64,000 bases of DNA, taken from the NCBI RefSeq assembly GCF_023197165.1, contig NZ_JALPRD010000015.1:1-64000 (forward strand), written 5' to 3'. Numbering within the stretch: position 1 is the stretch's first letter; every line of letters starts with the position of its first letter. A program made the position numbers and the translations under genes. This stretch comes from Sphingopyxis sp. MSC1_008 (GTDB taxonomy: Bacteria > Pseudomonadota > Alphaproteobacteria > Sphingomonadales > Sphingomonadaceae). Under the pieces are notes generated by a model. It was not told the origin of the DNA. It ran no database searches and saw nothing but the letters and a program-made list of their open reading frames with translations. Shown here piece after piece: positions 16,113 to 24,710 of the stretch.

Positions 16113-16658
16113 CCACCGCCCATGACCCGTCGCCCAATGGCACCGATGCCGCCCAAAAACGGCCCGCGTTACAATGAATTTATCGCCTCCCCCAAAGTCC
16201 GCGTGATCGACGAGGAAGGTGAAAATCTGGGCGTGATGCTGACGGCCGAAGCGATTGAGCAGGCGGCTTCCGTTGGGCTGGACCTGGTTGAAGTATCCCC
16301 GAACGCCGATCCGCCGGTGTGCAAGTTCCTCGACGTCGGCAAGTTCAAATACGAGGCGCAGAAAAAGGCGAACCTCGCACGCAAGAGCCAGAAGACGCAG
16401 GAAATCAAAGAGATCAAGATGCGTCCGAATATCGACGATCATGATTTCGACGTGAAGATGAAGAAGGTCTTCGATTTCCTCGGCGAGGGCGACAAGGTCA
16501 AGATGACCATGCGTTTCCGCGGCCGCGAAATGAGCCACACCCAGCTCGGCCTCAACGTGCTGCAGCGCGTCGCCGAACTGACGTCGGAAATCGCGAAGGT
16601 CGAGGCGCATCCGCGCACCGAAGGCCGCCAGATGCTGATGGTGATCGCGCCGAAATAA
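16110..16658 (+). CDS. infC: Translation initiation factor IF-3
   Basis: The 182-residue factor binds the 30S subunit and checks start codons. The amino-terminal domain (GPRYNEFIASPKVRVIDEEGENLGVM region) and the carboxy-terminal domain (RMRFRGREMSHTQLG-type segment, here MTMRFRGREMSHTQLGLN) are complete. The start deserves attention: AGGAG at 16097-16101 is ideally spaced (8 bases) for an in-frame ATA at 16110. The first ATG, at 16122, is 20 bases away and has no ribosome binding site of its own. Non-canonical starts in infC are known from E. coli (AUU) and let IF-3 limit its own synthesis. If ATG 16122 is used, the product has 178 residues. Confidence 0.95.
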   Translation: MPPPMTRRPMAPMPPKNGPRYNEFIASPKVRVIDEEGENLGVMLTAEAIEQAASVGLDLVEVSPNADPPVCKFLDVGKFKYEAQKKANLARKSQKTQEIKEIKMRPNIDDHDFDVKMKKVFDFLGEGDKVKMTMRFRGREMSHTQLGLNVLQRVAELTSEIAKVEAHPRTEGRQMLMVIAPK

Positions 16659-16668
16659 GCGCGCCGGC

Positions 16669-17367
16669 CTAGCCGATACGAAATTCGAGGGCGGTCGTTC
16701 CGATGGGACGGCCGCCCTTTTCGTATCGGCGCTCGACCATTCTGACGTCGCCCTCCGTCGACATTGTGACGAGCGTCGAGGCGCGTGTGCCATAGACGTC
16801 GCCGCGCAGGAACAGCGCGGGGTCGTCCTCGGCCATCAGCGAGTCGAGCAGGCCCTCGGGGTCGCCACTGGCCACAACCACCGCTTCGAGGGCAAGGCGC
16901 AGCCGCTCGGCGCGCGGGCACGGCGCGTCGACGGGTTCGTTGGCGAGCGCATGGACGCCGGAATCGAGCGGCATGATCAGCGGGACCGGCCGGTTGGTGA
17001 GCAGCCGCACCTTGCCATCGCCCACCGCGAACAGATTAAACGCGTTGAAGCTATCGAGATCGGCCTCTGCCGGTTGAGCAAAGCGCCCTTCGCCGCGCAG
17101 CATGTCCGACACCAGCGCGCCGCGCGACTCCTTGGTGGGATCAGGCATCGCGCCGCGGACATTGGTGACAACAACGATGCGGCCGCTGGGGCGATGCACC
17201 CCGAGCCATGTTCCGCCGGCCTGAAGATCGCGGCCCGCGACGATCCCGCTGCCGTCGTCCCATTCGGCGAGCGGCGCGGCGGGACGCACGTGGAACTCGT
17301 CGCGATTGCCGATGAGGATGAGGGGCCAGTCGGGATGGGCTTGGTGAGCAAGGGCGACGACGCACAT
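16669..17367 (-). CDS. NRDE (TANGO2-like) family protein
   Basis: The 232-residue product starts MCVVALAHQAHPDWPLILIGNRDEFHVRPA. The NRDE signature and the cysteine at residue 2 (a likely self-processed N-terminal nucleophile) define the family. GGTWLGV and the TNVRG segment follow as usual. The function of bacterial members is not settled; eukaryotic TANGO2 has been linked to heme or lipid handling. A longer frame exists to 17436, but the M-C start at 17367 is the family's standard. The end of the gene overlaps a large hairpin shared with infC. Confidence 0.88.
   Translation of the reverse strand: MCVVALAHQAHPDWPLILIGNRDEFHVRPAAPLAEWDDGSGIVAGRDLQAGGTWLGVHRPSGRIVVVTNVRGAMPDPTKESRGALVSDMLRGEGRFAQPAEADLDSFNAFNLFAVGDGKVRLLTNRPVPLIMPLDSGVHALANEPVDAPCPRAERLRLALEAVVVASGDPEGLLDSLMAEDDPALFLRGDVYGTRASTLVTMSTEGDVRMVERRYEKGGRPIGTTALEFRIG
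16672..16730. terminator. Bidirectional hairpin terminator between convergent infC and NRDE genes
   Basis: A perfect 12-bp outer stem pairs GCCGATACGAAA (16672-16683) with TTTCGTATCGGC (16719-16730). Inside it GGGCGG pairs with CCGCCC, followed by a near-perfect inner stem. The hairpin begins 14 bases after the infC stop and also forms the last codons of the convergent NRDE gene, so one structure can end both transcripts. Confidence 0.7.
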
Positions 17368-17408
17368 GCCAGTGCATATCGGGGTTCGCCTCGCGCTTGC
17401 CAAGCCTC

Positions 17409-17441
17409 TTGACAAATCGCTTGGTTGAATGTTCAATCAAC
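17409..17441 (+). promoter_or_regulatory. Promoter with BetI-like TetR operator
   Basis: TTGACA (17409-17414) and TTCAAT (17432-17437) are separated by 17 bases. The palindrome TTGAA-TG-TTCAA (17425-17436), with outer GTTGA/TCAAC arms (17424-17428 and 17437-17441), overlays the -10 box. The ATTGAAC-type half site resembles operators of BetI-like TetR repressors. A TetR gene lies second in the operon it drives, which suggests autoregulation. Confidence 0.6.
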
Positions 17442-17465
17442 TCATCTTGACGAGGGAGGACGCCG

Positions 17466-18020
17466 ATGGCCGACGAATTCGAGAAGATGGGCGAAAGCCT
17501 GAAAGCAAAGACCGGCAAGGGGCTCGATGAGTGGGTCGCCGCGGCGCGCGCGACCGGCATTACTGGCCATATGGCGCTGGTGAATCACCTGAAATCGCAG
17601 CACGGCCTCGGTCATGGCTATGCCAATATGATCGTCCATGCCGCCAATGAATCGTCGTCGCTGTCGCAGGACGATGATGCGCTGATCGCGGCGGCGTTCG
17701 ACGGGGCGAGGGCGCATTGGCTGCCGCTATACGACCGGCTGGTCGCGCTCGTGCAGGGCTTCGGCGATGACGTCGAACTGGCGCCGAAAAAGGGCTATGT
17801 CAGCCTTCGCCGCAAGAAGCAGTTCGCGCTGCTCCAGCCTTCGACCAAGGACCGCTTCGACATCGGCCTTGCGCTAAAGGGCGAGGAACCCGCGGGCAAG
17901 CTCGAAACCTCGGGCAGCTGGAATGCGATGGTCTCGCACCGTGTGCGGATCGCCGCCGATGCCGAGGCGGGCGACGATGTGGCGGACTGGCTCCGCGCCG
18001 CTTATGATCGCGCCGGTTAG
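17466..18020 (+). CDS. DUF4287/DUF5655 domain protein
   Basis: The 184-residue cytoplasmic protein combines an amino-terminal DUF4287 domain (about residues 5-60, GKGLDEWVAAARATGITGHMALVNHLKSQHGLGHGYANMI region) with a carboxy-terminal DUF5655-like domain (about 75-180, with GAR-HWLPLYDRL and KGYVSLRRKKQFALLQPSTKDRFDIGLAL). The pair is widespread beside small regulators and has no proven activity. A GGGAGGA ribosome binding site precedes the ATG. It is the first gene of a three-gene set with a TetR regulator and a membrane protein, under a promoter that carries a TetR-type operator. Confidence 0.82.
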   Translation: MADEFEKMGESLKAKTGKGLDEWVAAARATGITGHMALVNHLKSQHGLGHGYANMIVHAANESSSLSQDDDALIAAAFDGARAHWLPLYDRLVALVQGFGDDVELAPKKGYVSLRRKKQFALLQPSTKDRFDIGLALKGEEPAGKLETSGSWNAMVSHRVRIAADAEAGDDVADWLRAAYDRAG

Positions 18021-18030
18021 GGGAAGGCCA

Positions 18031-18639
18031 TTGAACGCCGCCGACACGCGCCAGCGCATCCTGATGACCGCGATGGAGCTGTTCTGGGAGAAAGGTTATC
18101 TCTCGACCTCGGTCGCCGACATCCTTTCGCGCAGCCAGGTGCATTCGGGCAGCCTCTATCATTTCTTCCCGGGTAAGCAGGATGTGCTCGTCGGGGTGCT
18201 CGAACTCTATCGCGACGGGATCGAGGAGATGCTGCTCGCGCCGAACTGGGAGGGCGTCGACGATCCGATCGACAAGATCTTCGCGCTGCTTGGCGGTTAC
18301 CGCACCCACCTGATCGTCACCGATTGCACTTACGGCTGCCCGATCGGCAGCCTCGCACTCGAGATCCACGAGCCCGACCCGGTAGTGCGCGACCTGATGG
18401 CGGCGAATTTCAGCAATTGGTCCACCGCGATCGCGGGTTGCTTCGATGTCGCCGCCGACCGGTTGCCGAAGGACGCCGACAGCAAGGCGCTCGGCGAATT
18501 CGTGCTGACGGTAATGGAGGGCGCGGTGATGCAGGCGCGCACCTATCGCGACATCGGCTATTTCGACCGCAACATTGCTGTATTGCGTGACTATATCACC
18601 ACGTTGATGGCGACGGCAAAGGATGATAGCTTCGCCTGA
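18031..18639 (+). CDS. TetR/AcrR family transcriptional regulator
   Basis: The 202-residue regulator has the TetR helix-turn-helix at residues 5-50: TRQRILMTAMELFWEKGYLSTSVADI followed by SQVHSGSLYHFFPGKQDVL. The carboxy-terminal ligand domain includes GCPIGSLALEIHEPDPVVRDLM, common in members that respond to hydrophobic compounds. TTG at 18031 is preferred since AGGGGA lies 6 bases upstream; ATG at 18004 overlaps the preceding gene and is the alternative. It probably controls its own operon through the palindrome at 17424-17441. Confidence 0.9.
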   Translation: MNAADTRQRILMTAMELFWEKGYLSTSVADILSRSQVHSGSLYHFFPGKQDVLVGVLELYRDGIEEMLLAPNWEGVDDPIDKIFALLGGYRTHLIVTDCTYGCPIGSLALEIHEPDPVVRDLMAANFSNWSTAIAGCFDVAADRLPKDADSKALGEFVLTVMEGAVMQARTYRDIGYFDRNIAVLRDYITTLMATAKDDSFA

Positions 18640-18659
18640 CTTTCTGGAGGGGAAGACAT

Positions 18660-19109
18660 ATGACAACCGAAGTGCGCAAAACGCCCTGGCACCTGTGGGT
18701 GGTCGGGATACTCGGCCTGCTGTGGAATCTGATGGCGGTGACCGACTACACCTTCGCAAAGATGAAGAGTGACTGGTATATGAAGGAGATGGGCGGCTTT
18801 ACGCCCGAGCAGATCGCCTGGTTCGGCGACTTCCCGCTGTGGGCCAACATCGGCTGGGCGCTCGGCGTCTGGGGATCGTTCCTCGGCACGATATTGTTGC
18901 TGATGCGCAGCCGGCATGCGGTCACCGCGTTCCTCGTCTCGGCGGCGGGGCTGCTGCTGATGACCATCTATCAACTCGTGCTGAAGAAGGACGAGTTCAT
19001 GGGTCTCTTCGGCCCCGGCCCGATGTATTTCACCCTCGTGATCTGGGTGATCCTGATCGCGCTCTTTGTCTATGCGCGGCGGCAGGTCGCGGCGGGCGTA
19101 CTGCGCTGA
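18660..19109 (+). CDS. Small four-helix membrane protein, function unknown
   Basis: The 149-residue protein has about four transmembrane segments: near residues 11-28, 61-80, 86-104 and 121-140. It has no recognisable catalytic motif, and I do not recognise a named family. It starts 21 bases after the TetR gene, with a GGAGGGG ribosome binding site, so it is the third gene of the DUF4287-TetR operon and a likely target of that repressor. Confidence 0.75.
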   Translation: MTTEVRKTPWHLWVVGILGLLWNLMAVTDYTFAKMKSDWYMKEMGGFTPEQIAWFGDFPLWANIGWALGVWGSFLGTILLLMRSRHAVTAFLVSAAGLLLMTIYQLVLKKDEFMGLFGPGPMYFTLVIWVILIALFVYARRQVAAGVLR

Positions 19110-19114
19110 AACGA

Positions 19115-19138
19115 AAAGGGGCGCCGCCGCGGCGCCCC
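19115..19138 (-). terminator. Rho-independent terminator of the S10 peptidase gene
   Basis: Read on the minus strand, GGGGCGCC and GGCGCCCC pair around a short GC loop and are followed by TTTT. It lies 10 bases beyond the peptidase stop codon and may also end the convergent membrane-protein operon. Confidence 0.7.
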
Positions 19139-19147
19139 TGACCGTTC

Positions 19148-20653
19148 CTACCGCGCCCGGATGAAGGCGCGCACGTCGGCTGACAATTTATGGCGGTCCT
19201 CGTCGCGGATATACATCATGTGGCCCGCGCCATAATAAGTATAGCTGATGCGATCCTGCGGAATGCCGGTGCGCGACAGCGCATATTCGGCGGCAAAAAA
19301 GGGCGTCGCGAAATCATAATAGCCCTGCGCAACAAGCACCTTCAGCCCCGAATTTTCGCGCAGCGCCTGCCCGATATAGGGCGCGACATTCAGATAGCTG
19401 TTGGCGTCGCGGCCGCCGATGCGCCAGTCCCATTGCCCGCCGATGCCGCCGATCGACTGATATTCGCGGTCGGTCTTGAACCCCAGCCCGTCGCGACTCC
19501 AGCTGTTGATCGCGGCGGTATAGCTCGCGTCGATGCCATAGAAGCTGGGGTCGTTGTCGGGGCCTTCACCCGCGCTGTCATAATCCTTGCCGGTGTAGCG
19601 GCTGTCGAGCCGTCCGACGGTCAGCCCGCGGTCGCGCAGTAGCTCCTTGTAGAAGCGGTTCGGCGTGACGCGAAGGTCGGCGCTTTCGAGATAGGTTTCG
19701 GAAAGTCCGGTGAAGCGGGACAATTCGCGGCGGATCGCGGCGCGCTCCTCGCCCTGCAGCTTCTGGCCCTTGAGCAGCGCCGACGCATAGGGACCGATCG
19801 CCCATTGCCGCGCTTCCTCGACGAACCCCTCGACCGACGGCGCGGTCGCCTTGCCATGATAGAGCGCGGTCGCGGCCATCGAGGGCAGGTTGGTGATCGG
19901 CGACAGCTCGTTGCCCGGCGTGTCGGCACCCGCCGCGAAATCGAGCACGGTCGAGATCAGGATGATGCCGTTGAGCGCGACGTCATTGTACGTCTCATTC
20001 ATCAACTGGTTCGCCACCGCCGCCGAACGCGTCGTGCCATAGCTTTCGCCGCCAAGGAACTTGGGGCTGTTCCAGCGGCCATTGTCGTTCAGCCAGCGGC
20101 GGATCACCTCGGCGACCAGCTTCGCGTCCTGCGTCACCCCGTAATAATCCTTGGGGTCGGCCTTGCCGATCAGGTGCGAAAAGCCCGTACCCGGCGGATC
20201 GATGAACACGACATCGGTGACGTCGAGCAGCGCGTCGGGGTTGTCGACGATCGGGTAGGGCGGGGCGCCGTCGTCGACCCCGGTGCCGGGGATCGCGACG
20301 CGCTTTGGCCCGAACGCCCCCATCATCAGCCAGACGGTGCCCGACCCCGGGCCGCCGTTGAACAGGAAGGTGATCGGCCGGTTCGGGTCGCGCGGTTCCT
20401 GGACATAGGAGGTGGTGACGACCGCGACTTCGGGAACGCCATCCTTGTTCTTGATGATCGTCTCGCCAATCGTTGCGGCATAGTTGATCCGCTGGCCGCC
20501 GAAGGTGCCCGACAGCTTGGTGGTGCGAACCTGCGGCTCATAGTCGGCGGGCTTTTCAGCCTTCGCCTTGTCATCGGCTTTGTCCTCTGCGTGGAGCGCG
20601 GCGGGCGCGGCAAAGGCAAGCGCCAAGGCGATAAGCGACAGACCCGATTTCAT
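19148..20653 (-). CDS. Secreted S10 family serine carboxypeptidase
   Basis: The 501-residue product starts with a signal peptide (MKSGLSLIALALAFAAPAALHA) and should be periplasmic. The S10 carboxypeptidase fold shows FNGGPGSGTVWLMMGAFGP (oxyanion region, about 97-115), the nucleophile in GGESYGTTR (about residue 205), and a catalytic histidine in the closing YTYYGAGHMMYIRDED stretch. It removes carboxy-terminal amino acids from peptides. Length is right for sphingomonad S10 enzymes. It stands alone with its own terminator, convergent to the TetR operon. Confidence 0.92.
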   Translation of the reverse strand: MKSGLSLIALALAFAAPAALHAEDKADDKAKAEKPADYEPQVRTTKLSGTFGGQRINYAATIGETIIKNKDGVPEVAVVTTSYVQEPRDPNRPITFLFNGGPGSGTVWLMMGAFGPKRVAIPGTGVDDGAPPYPIVDNPDALLDVTDVVFIDPPGTGFSHLIGKADPKDYYGVTQDAKLVAEVIRRWLNDNGRWNSPKFLGGESYGTTRSAAVANQLMNETYNDVALNGIILISTVLDFAAGADTPGNELSPITNLPSMAATALYHGKATAPSVEGFVEEARQWAIGPYASALLKGQKLQGEERAAIRRELSRFTGLSETYLESADLRVTPNRFYKELLRDRGLTVGRLDSRYTGKDYDSAGEGPDNDPSFYGIDASYTAAINSWSRDGLGFKTDREYQSIGGIGGQWDWRIGGRDANSYLNVAPYIGQALRENSGLKVLVAQGYYDFATPFFAAEYALSRTGIPQDRISYTYYGAGHMMYIRDEDRHKLSADVRAFIRAR

Positions 20654-20751
20654 AAATGTATCTCCCCGATTGCGGGGGCGACCCTATGCAGCGCGCGGAG
20701 AGGCGGCAAGGTTACTTGTCGGTTACAACGGGGCTTTGGTCGAAGCGGCGC

Positions 20752-22938
20752 CTAACGCCCCCACTTCGTCTTGCTCTGCTTCCCGAACCGCCCCTTGCGC
20801 GTGCCGGGCTTGCCCTCGTTCGACCGACCGACGCGTGGCGCAACCTGCTGGTCCGCCGGCAGCCCCAGTTCGTCGGCCTCCAGCTTGCGGATTTCGTCGC
20901 GCAGGCGGCCGGCTTCTTCGAACTCCAGGTCCGCCGCCGCGTCGCGCATTTTCTTTTCGAGGTCCTGGATGTACGCGCGCAGATTATGCCCGACCATGTG
21001 CGTCGGCTTGTCGTCGCCGATGTCGATCGTCACCTGATCCTTCGACGCGACATGCGCGATGATGTCGCCGATGTTGCGTTTGATCGTTGTCGGGGTGATG
21101 CCGTGCGCGACATTATATTCGGTCTGCTTCTCGCGGCGACGGTCGGTTTCGCGCATCGCCCGTTCCATGCTGCCGGTGATGCGGTCGGCGTAGAGGATGA
21201 CGCGGCCGTCGACGTTGCGTGCGGCGCGGCCGATCGTCTGGACGAGCGAGGTTTCGCTGCGCAGGAATCCTTCCTTGTCGGCATCGAGGATTGCGACCAG
21301 CCCGCATTCGGGGATGTCGAGCCCTTCGCGCAGCAGGTTGATGCCAATGAGCACGTCGAACACCCCGAGCCGCAGGTCGCGGATGATCTCGATACGCTCG
21401 AGCGTTTCGACGTCGGAGTGCATGTAGCGGACCTTCAGCCCCGCTTCGTGGAGGAACTCGGTGAGATCCTCGGCCATGCGCTTGGTGAGCGTGGTGACGA
21501 GCGTGCGATACCCCGCCGCAGCGGTCTTCTTTGCTTCGACGATCAGGTCGTCGACCTGCTCCTCGACCGGCTTGATCTCGACCGGCGGGTCGATCAGCCC
21601 GGTCGGGCGGATCACCTGTTCGGCGAACACGCCCTGCGTGCGGTCCATCTCCCATGTTCCCGGGGTCGCCGACACGCTCACCGTCTGCGGACGCATCATG
21701 TCCCATTCGGCGAAGCGCAGCGGGCGGTTGTCGATGCAGCTCGGCAGGCGGAAACCATATTCGGCGAGCGTAATCTTGCGGCGATGATCGCCCTTGGACA
21801 TCGCGCCGATCTGCGGGATCGTCTGGTGGCTCTCATCGACGAAGAGCAGGGCATTGTCGGGCAGATATTCGAACAAGGTCGGCGGCGGCTCGCCGGGGAG
21901 GCGGCCAGTGAGGAAGCGGCTGTAATTCTCGATCCCCGCGCAGCTGCCCGTTGCGGCGATCATCTCAAGGTCGAAATTGGTGCGCTGTTCGAGCCGCTGC
22001 GCTTCGAGCAGCCGGCCTTCGGTCTCGAGTTCCTTCAGCCGCTCGGTCAGCTCGTGGCGGATCGCCTCGCTCGCCTGCTTCAGCGTCGGGCCGGGCGTCA
22101 CATAGTGCGAGTTCGCAAAGACACGGACATAGTTGAGGGTCGCGATCTTCTTGCCCGTCAGCGGGTCGAATTCGGTAATCTCCTCGATCTCGTCGCCGAA
22201 GAAGCTGACGCGCCACGCCATATCCTCATAGTGCGACGGGAAGATTTCCAGAGAATCCCCACGCACGCGGAAATTGCCGCGCGCGAACGCCTGGTCGTTG
22301 CGTTTGTACTGCAGCGCGACGAGCTTGCGGATGATTTCGCGATTGTCGGCAACCTGACCTTTTTTGAGGTCGAAGATCATCGCCGAATAAGTCTCGACCG
22401 ATCCGATACCGTACAGGCACGACACCGACGCGACGATGATCACATCGTCGCGTTCGAGCAATGCGCGCGTCGCCGAGTGGCGCATGCGGTCGATCGCCTC
22501 GTTTACCGAGCTTTCCTTCTCGATGTAGGTATCCGACCGCGGCACATAGGCCTCGGGCTGGTAATAGTCATAATAGCTGACGAAATATTCGACCGCATTG
22601 TTCGGGAAGAAGCTCTTGAACTCGCCATAAAGCTGCGCCGCGAGGATCTTGTTCGGCGCGAGGATCAGCGCCGGGCGTTGCAGCTCGTCGATGACCTTCG
22701 CCATCGTGAAGGTCTTGCCCGATCCGGTGACCCCAAGCAGCACCTGGTCGCGCTCGCCATCGAGCGCGGTGGAGACGAGCTCCTTGATCGCGGTCGGCTG
22801 GTCGCCCGCGGGCTCATAGTCGCTAACCAGTTCAAATCGTTTGCCGCCTTCGACCTTGTCGGGGCGGGCGGGGCGATGCGGGACATAGCCCTCCGCCGTG
22901 TCGATTTCATCGAGCGATGTACGAATCTGAATTGCCAT
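20752..22938 (-). CDS. uvrB: Excinuclease ABC subunit UvrB
   Basis: The 728-residue helicase-like protein of nucleotide excision repair verifies damage and hands it to UvrC. Visible motifs: Walker [13 protein letters not shown] (near residue 46), the beta-hairpin region [36 protein letters not shown], helicase motifs [16 protein letters not shown] and QTIGRAARN, and the carboxy-terminal UVR domain ([24 protein letters not shown]). The start at 22938 gives the family's usual short lead; 22980 adds 14 residues. The motif usually written APNKTLAAQL reads [10 protein letters not shown] here, a conservative change. Confidence 0.97.
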   Translation of the reverse strand: MAIQIRTSLDEIDTAEGYVPHRPARPDKVEGGKRFELVSDYEPAGDQPTAIKELVSTALDGERDQVLLGVTGSGKTFTMAKVIDELQRPALILAPNKILAAQLYGEFKSFFPNNAVEYFVSYYDYYQPEAYVPRSDTYIEKESSVNEAIDRMRHSATRALLERDDVIIVASVSCLYGIGSVETYSAMIFDLKKGQVADNREIIRKLVALQYKRNDQAFARGNFRVRGDSLEIFPSHYEDMAWRVSFFGDEIEEITEFDPLTGKKIATLNYVRVFANSHYVTPGPTLKQASEAIRHELTERLKELETEGRLLEAQRLEQRTNFDLEMIAATGSCAGIENYSRFLTGRLPGEPPPTLFEYLPDNALLFVDESHQTIPQIGAMSKGDHRRKITLAEYGFRLPSCIDNRPLRFAEWDMMRPQTVSVSATPGTWEMDRTQGVFAEQVIRPTGLIDPPVEIKPVEEQVDDLIVEAKKTAAAGYRTLVTTLTKRMAEDLTEFLHEAGLKVRYMHSDVETLERIEIIRDLRLGVFDVLIGINLLREGLDIPECGLVAILDADKEGFLRSETSLVQTIGRAARNVDGRVILYADRITGSMERAMRETDRRREKQTEYNVAHGITPTTIKRNIGDIIAHVASKDQVTIDIGDDKPTHMVGHNLRAYIQDLEKKMRDAAADLEFEEAGRLRDEIRKLEADELGLPADQQVAPRVGRSNEGKPGTRKGRFGKQSKTKWGR

Positions 22939-23026
22939 TGCTGCCAATATGGTATCGATGGGGCGGGTCCACAATCGCAATGAATCAAAACAGAACCCCC
23001 GAACGAATAGTCACAGGAGACAGGGT

Positions 23027-23545
23027 ATGAAGAAATTTCTGACGGTCGCCGCGATCGGCGCCCTCATCGCGGTGTCGGGTTGCGGGAAGAGCGAGAATGC
23101 AGCCGCCAGCGGCCCCGTGAAGCGCGAAGCCGGTAACTGGAAGACCGACGTCAAGCTGGTGAAGTTCGAAATGCCCGGCATGCCGCCTGAGGCGAAGGAT
23201 CAGATGACGAAGATGATGGAAGGCGCCAGTGGCGTGGACCAGTGCTTCACGCAGGAACAGGTCGACAAGGAAGACATCGCGGCCGAACTCGCGAAGGGGC
23301 CGGGCAACGGCGGCGAGTGTAAATGGTCGAAAAAGGATGTCGCGGGCGGCAAGATCGACATCGCCGGCACCTGCACGCAGAACGGTCAGACGGTCGACAT
23401 GGCGATGGCGGGCACGATGGGAGCCAAGAAGAACGACGTGACCATCACGACGAAGGGCAAGGGCCCGGCCGGCGGCGACATGGAAATGGTCATGCAGATG
23501 ACCAGCGTTCACACCGGTCCGTGCAAGGCACCGGCCACGACCTAA
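23027..23545 (+). CDS. DUF3617 family lipoprotein
   Basis: The 172-residue protein has a lipoprotein signal (MKKFLTVAAIGALIAVSGC, acylated cysteine at residue 19) and a DUF3617 body with the marks REAGNWKTDVKL, the cysteine in DQCFT and a cysteine pair in ECKW and GTCT. Its role is unknown; the family sits in the periplasm or envelope. A GGAGACAGGG ribosome binding site precedes the ATG at 23027. It is divergent from uvrB (88-base gap) and has its own terminator. Confidence 0.87.
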   Translation: MKKFLTVAAIGALIAVSGCGKSENAAASGPVKREAGNWKTDVKLVKFEMPGMPPEAKDQMTKMMEGASGVDQCFTQEQVDKEDIAAELAKGPGNGGECKWSKKDVAGGKIDIAGTCTQNGQTVDMAMAGTMGAKKNDVTITTKGKGPAGGDMEMVMQMTSVHTGPCKAPATT

Positions 23546-23572
23546 GTCCTCTATCTTTTGACGAAAAATGAT

Positions 23573-23601
23573 GGGGCGTCGGTGGAAACCGGCGCCCCTT
23601 T
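23573..23601 (+). terminator. Rho-independent terminator after DUF3617 gene
   Basis: GGGGCGTCGGT (23573-23583) pairs with ACCGGCGCCCC (23588-23598), with one G-U pair, around a GGAA tetraloop and is followed by TTT. It begins 28 bases after the stop codon. Confidence 0.65.
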
Positions 23602-23713
23602 CGTATATGCAGGGAAAAATGGGGGTCGCAAATATGCCTGGTTATGTGACGTTGGACGCCGGCGAGCTGACACGCGCGTGCGTCCGTGCCTTTCGTATCG
23701 GAGCTGTCTGAAT

Positions 23714-24379
23714 TTGACCGGTTGGCTCGACCGCCGCGGGACTCCGCTCTGGCTCGGTCTCGCCGCCGGGCTGCTCGCGGTCGCGGCGGGATTGCTGGTG
23801 GGGGACGATGCAGCAGAGCGCGCGGGGCTTGCCGCGCGATGGACCGCGCGCGCCGGCCTGCCGCTGTTCCTCGTCGCGTTTCTCGCATCGGCGCTGGTGC
23901 GCCGCTGGCCGGGGGCGACAACGCGCACGCTGCCTCGCCGGCGGCGGCAATGGGGGCTGGGCTTCGCGTTCGCTCACACGATCCACCTCGTCGCGCTGGG
24001 CGTCAACGTCATCGTCTATGCGCCGGGGCGAAGCTGGCAGTCGCTGATCGGCGGCGGGCTCGCCTATGCCATATTCTATCTGATGGTGCTGACCTCGACC
24101 GACGCGTGGCAGCGGCGGCTGGGCAAATGGTGGGGGCGCCTGCACCGGTTCGGCATCTATTATATCTGGTTCATTTTTACCGCGAGCTACGCCGGGCGTG
24201 CCTTTGGCGCCGATCCGGGCAAGCAGGTCGTCGGCGTCGTCTTTGGCAGCGTCATGGTTGCGGCGCTTGCGCTGCGCTTGTGGCCAGTGCGGCGTGCTGA
24301 GGGGAGAACGAGGGATGTCGACTTGCCGGGCGACAGAACAGGTGGGGCTGTCCAGCCGCCCGGCGAAGTCTTGAAATGA
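23714..24379 (+). CDS. Ferric-reductase-like transmembrane protein
   Basis: The product, about 221 residues, has five to six transmembrane segments and the ferric-reductase-like transmembrane pattern. Histidines occur in FAFAHTIHLVAL and in GRLHRFGIYYIWFIF, the expected places for heme ligands in the b-type cytochrome fold (MsrQ/YedZ-like). The start is uncertain: TTG at 23714 begins just before the first membrane segment, while the only in-frame ATG (23558) would place 52 non-membrane residues across the preceding terminator. The electron donor and acceptor are unknown. No partner reductase gene is adjacent. Confidence 0.65.
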   Translation: MTGWLDRRGTPLWLGLAAGLLAVAAGLLVGDDAAERAGLAARWTARAGLPLFLVAFLASALVRRWPGATTRTLPRRRRQWGLGFAFAHTIHLVALGVNVIVYAPGRSWQSLIGGGLAYAIFYLMVLTSTDAWQRRLGKWWGRLHRFGIYYIWFIFTASYAGRAFGADPGKQVVGVVFGSVMVAALALRLWPVRRAEGRTRDVDLPGDRTGGAVQPPGEVLK

Positions 24380-24481
24380 GGCCTGAGGGGGATCGAAGGG
24401 TGCCAGGGACCAGCTCGCACCTTTCGCCTTTTGGCCTCAACACCGCGTCATCGTAGGAATGCCGCGACGTCCAAAAGATGG

Positions 24482-24499
24482 CACAGTTTCGAAACTGTG
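24482..24499. promoter_or_regulatory. Perfect 18-base palindrome
   Basis: CACAGTTTC followed directly by its complement GAAACTGTG. The perfect symmetry and the position in an otherwise empty intergenic region suggest a binding site for a dimeric regulator of the gene at 24711. Confidence 0.4.
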
Positions 24500-24619
24500 G
24501 CAGTTACAAGGGGTCACATGCCGCGATGTTGCCATTTGATAACCAATCCTTAACCCGTTTTCGCGCTTTTCCTCGCAGATTGGCGCACGGCTTTTCTTCT
24601 GATATGGCGTAAGGTTTCC

Positions 24620-24645
24620 TTGTTACCGTTACGTCAAAGTAACAA
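24620..24645. promoter_or_regulatory. TTGTTAC-N12-GTAACAA inverted repeat
   Basis: Perfect 7-base arms with a 12-base gap, centred about 78 bases before the start at 24711. The spacing is about two helical turns from centre to centre, which suits a dimeric DNA-binding protein. Confidence 0.4.
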
Positions 24646-24710
24646 TGGGTGGCTGCGCTTGTTGATTGGCGTATCACCCGCACCGCCCGCTAGGGGTATT
24701 TGAGGGTAGC

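Larger units (their letters stand above)
24380..24710. other. Intergenic region with two inverted repeats
   Basis: No gene is seen in these 331 bases. They contain the perfect palindrome CACAGTTTC-GAAACTGTG (24482-24499) and an inverted repeat TTGTTAC (24620-24626) / GTAACAA (24639-24645) with a 12-base gap. Both lie upstream of the TPR membrane protein gene and are candidates for its regulatory sites. Confidence 0.5.

Noticed and set aside
20656..22983. 775-codon open frame on the plus strand
   Set aside because: It is the antisense shadow of uvrB, whose helicase motifs are complete on the minus strand.
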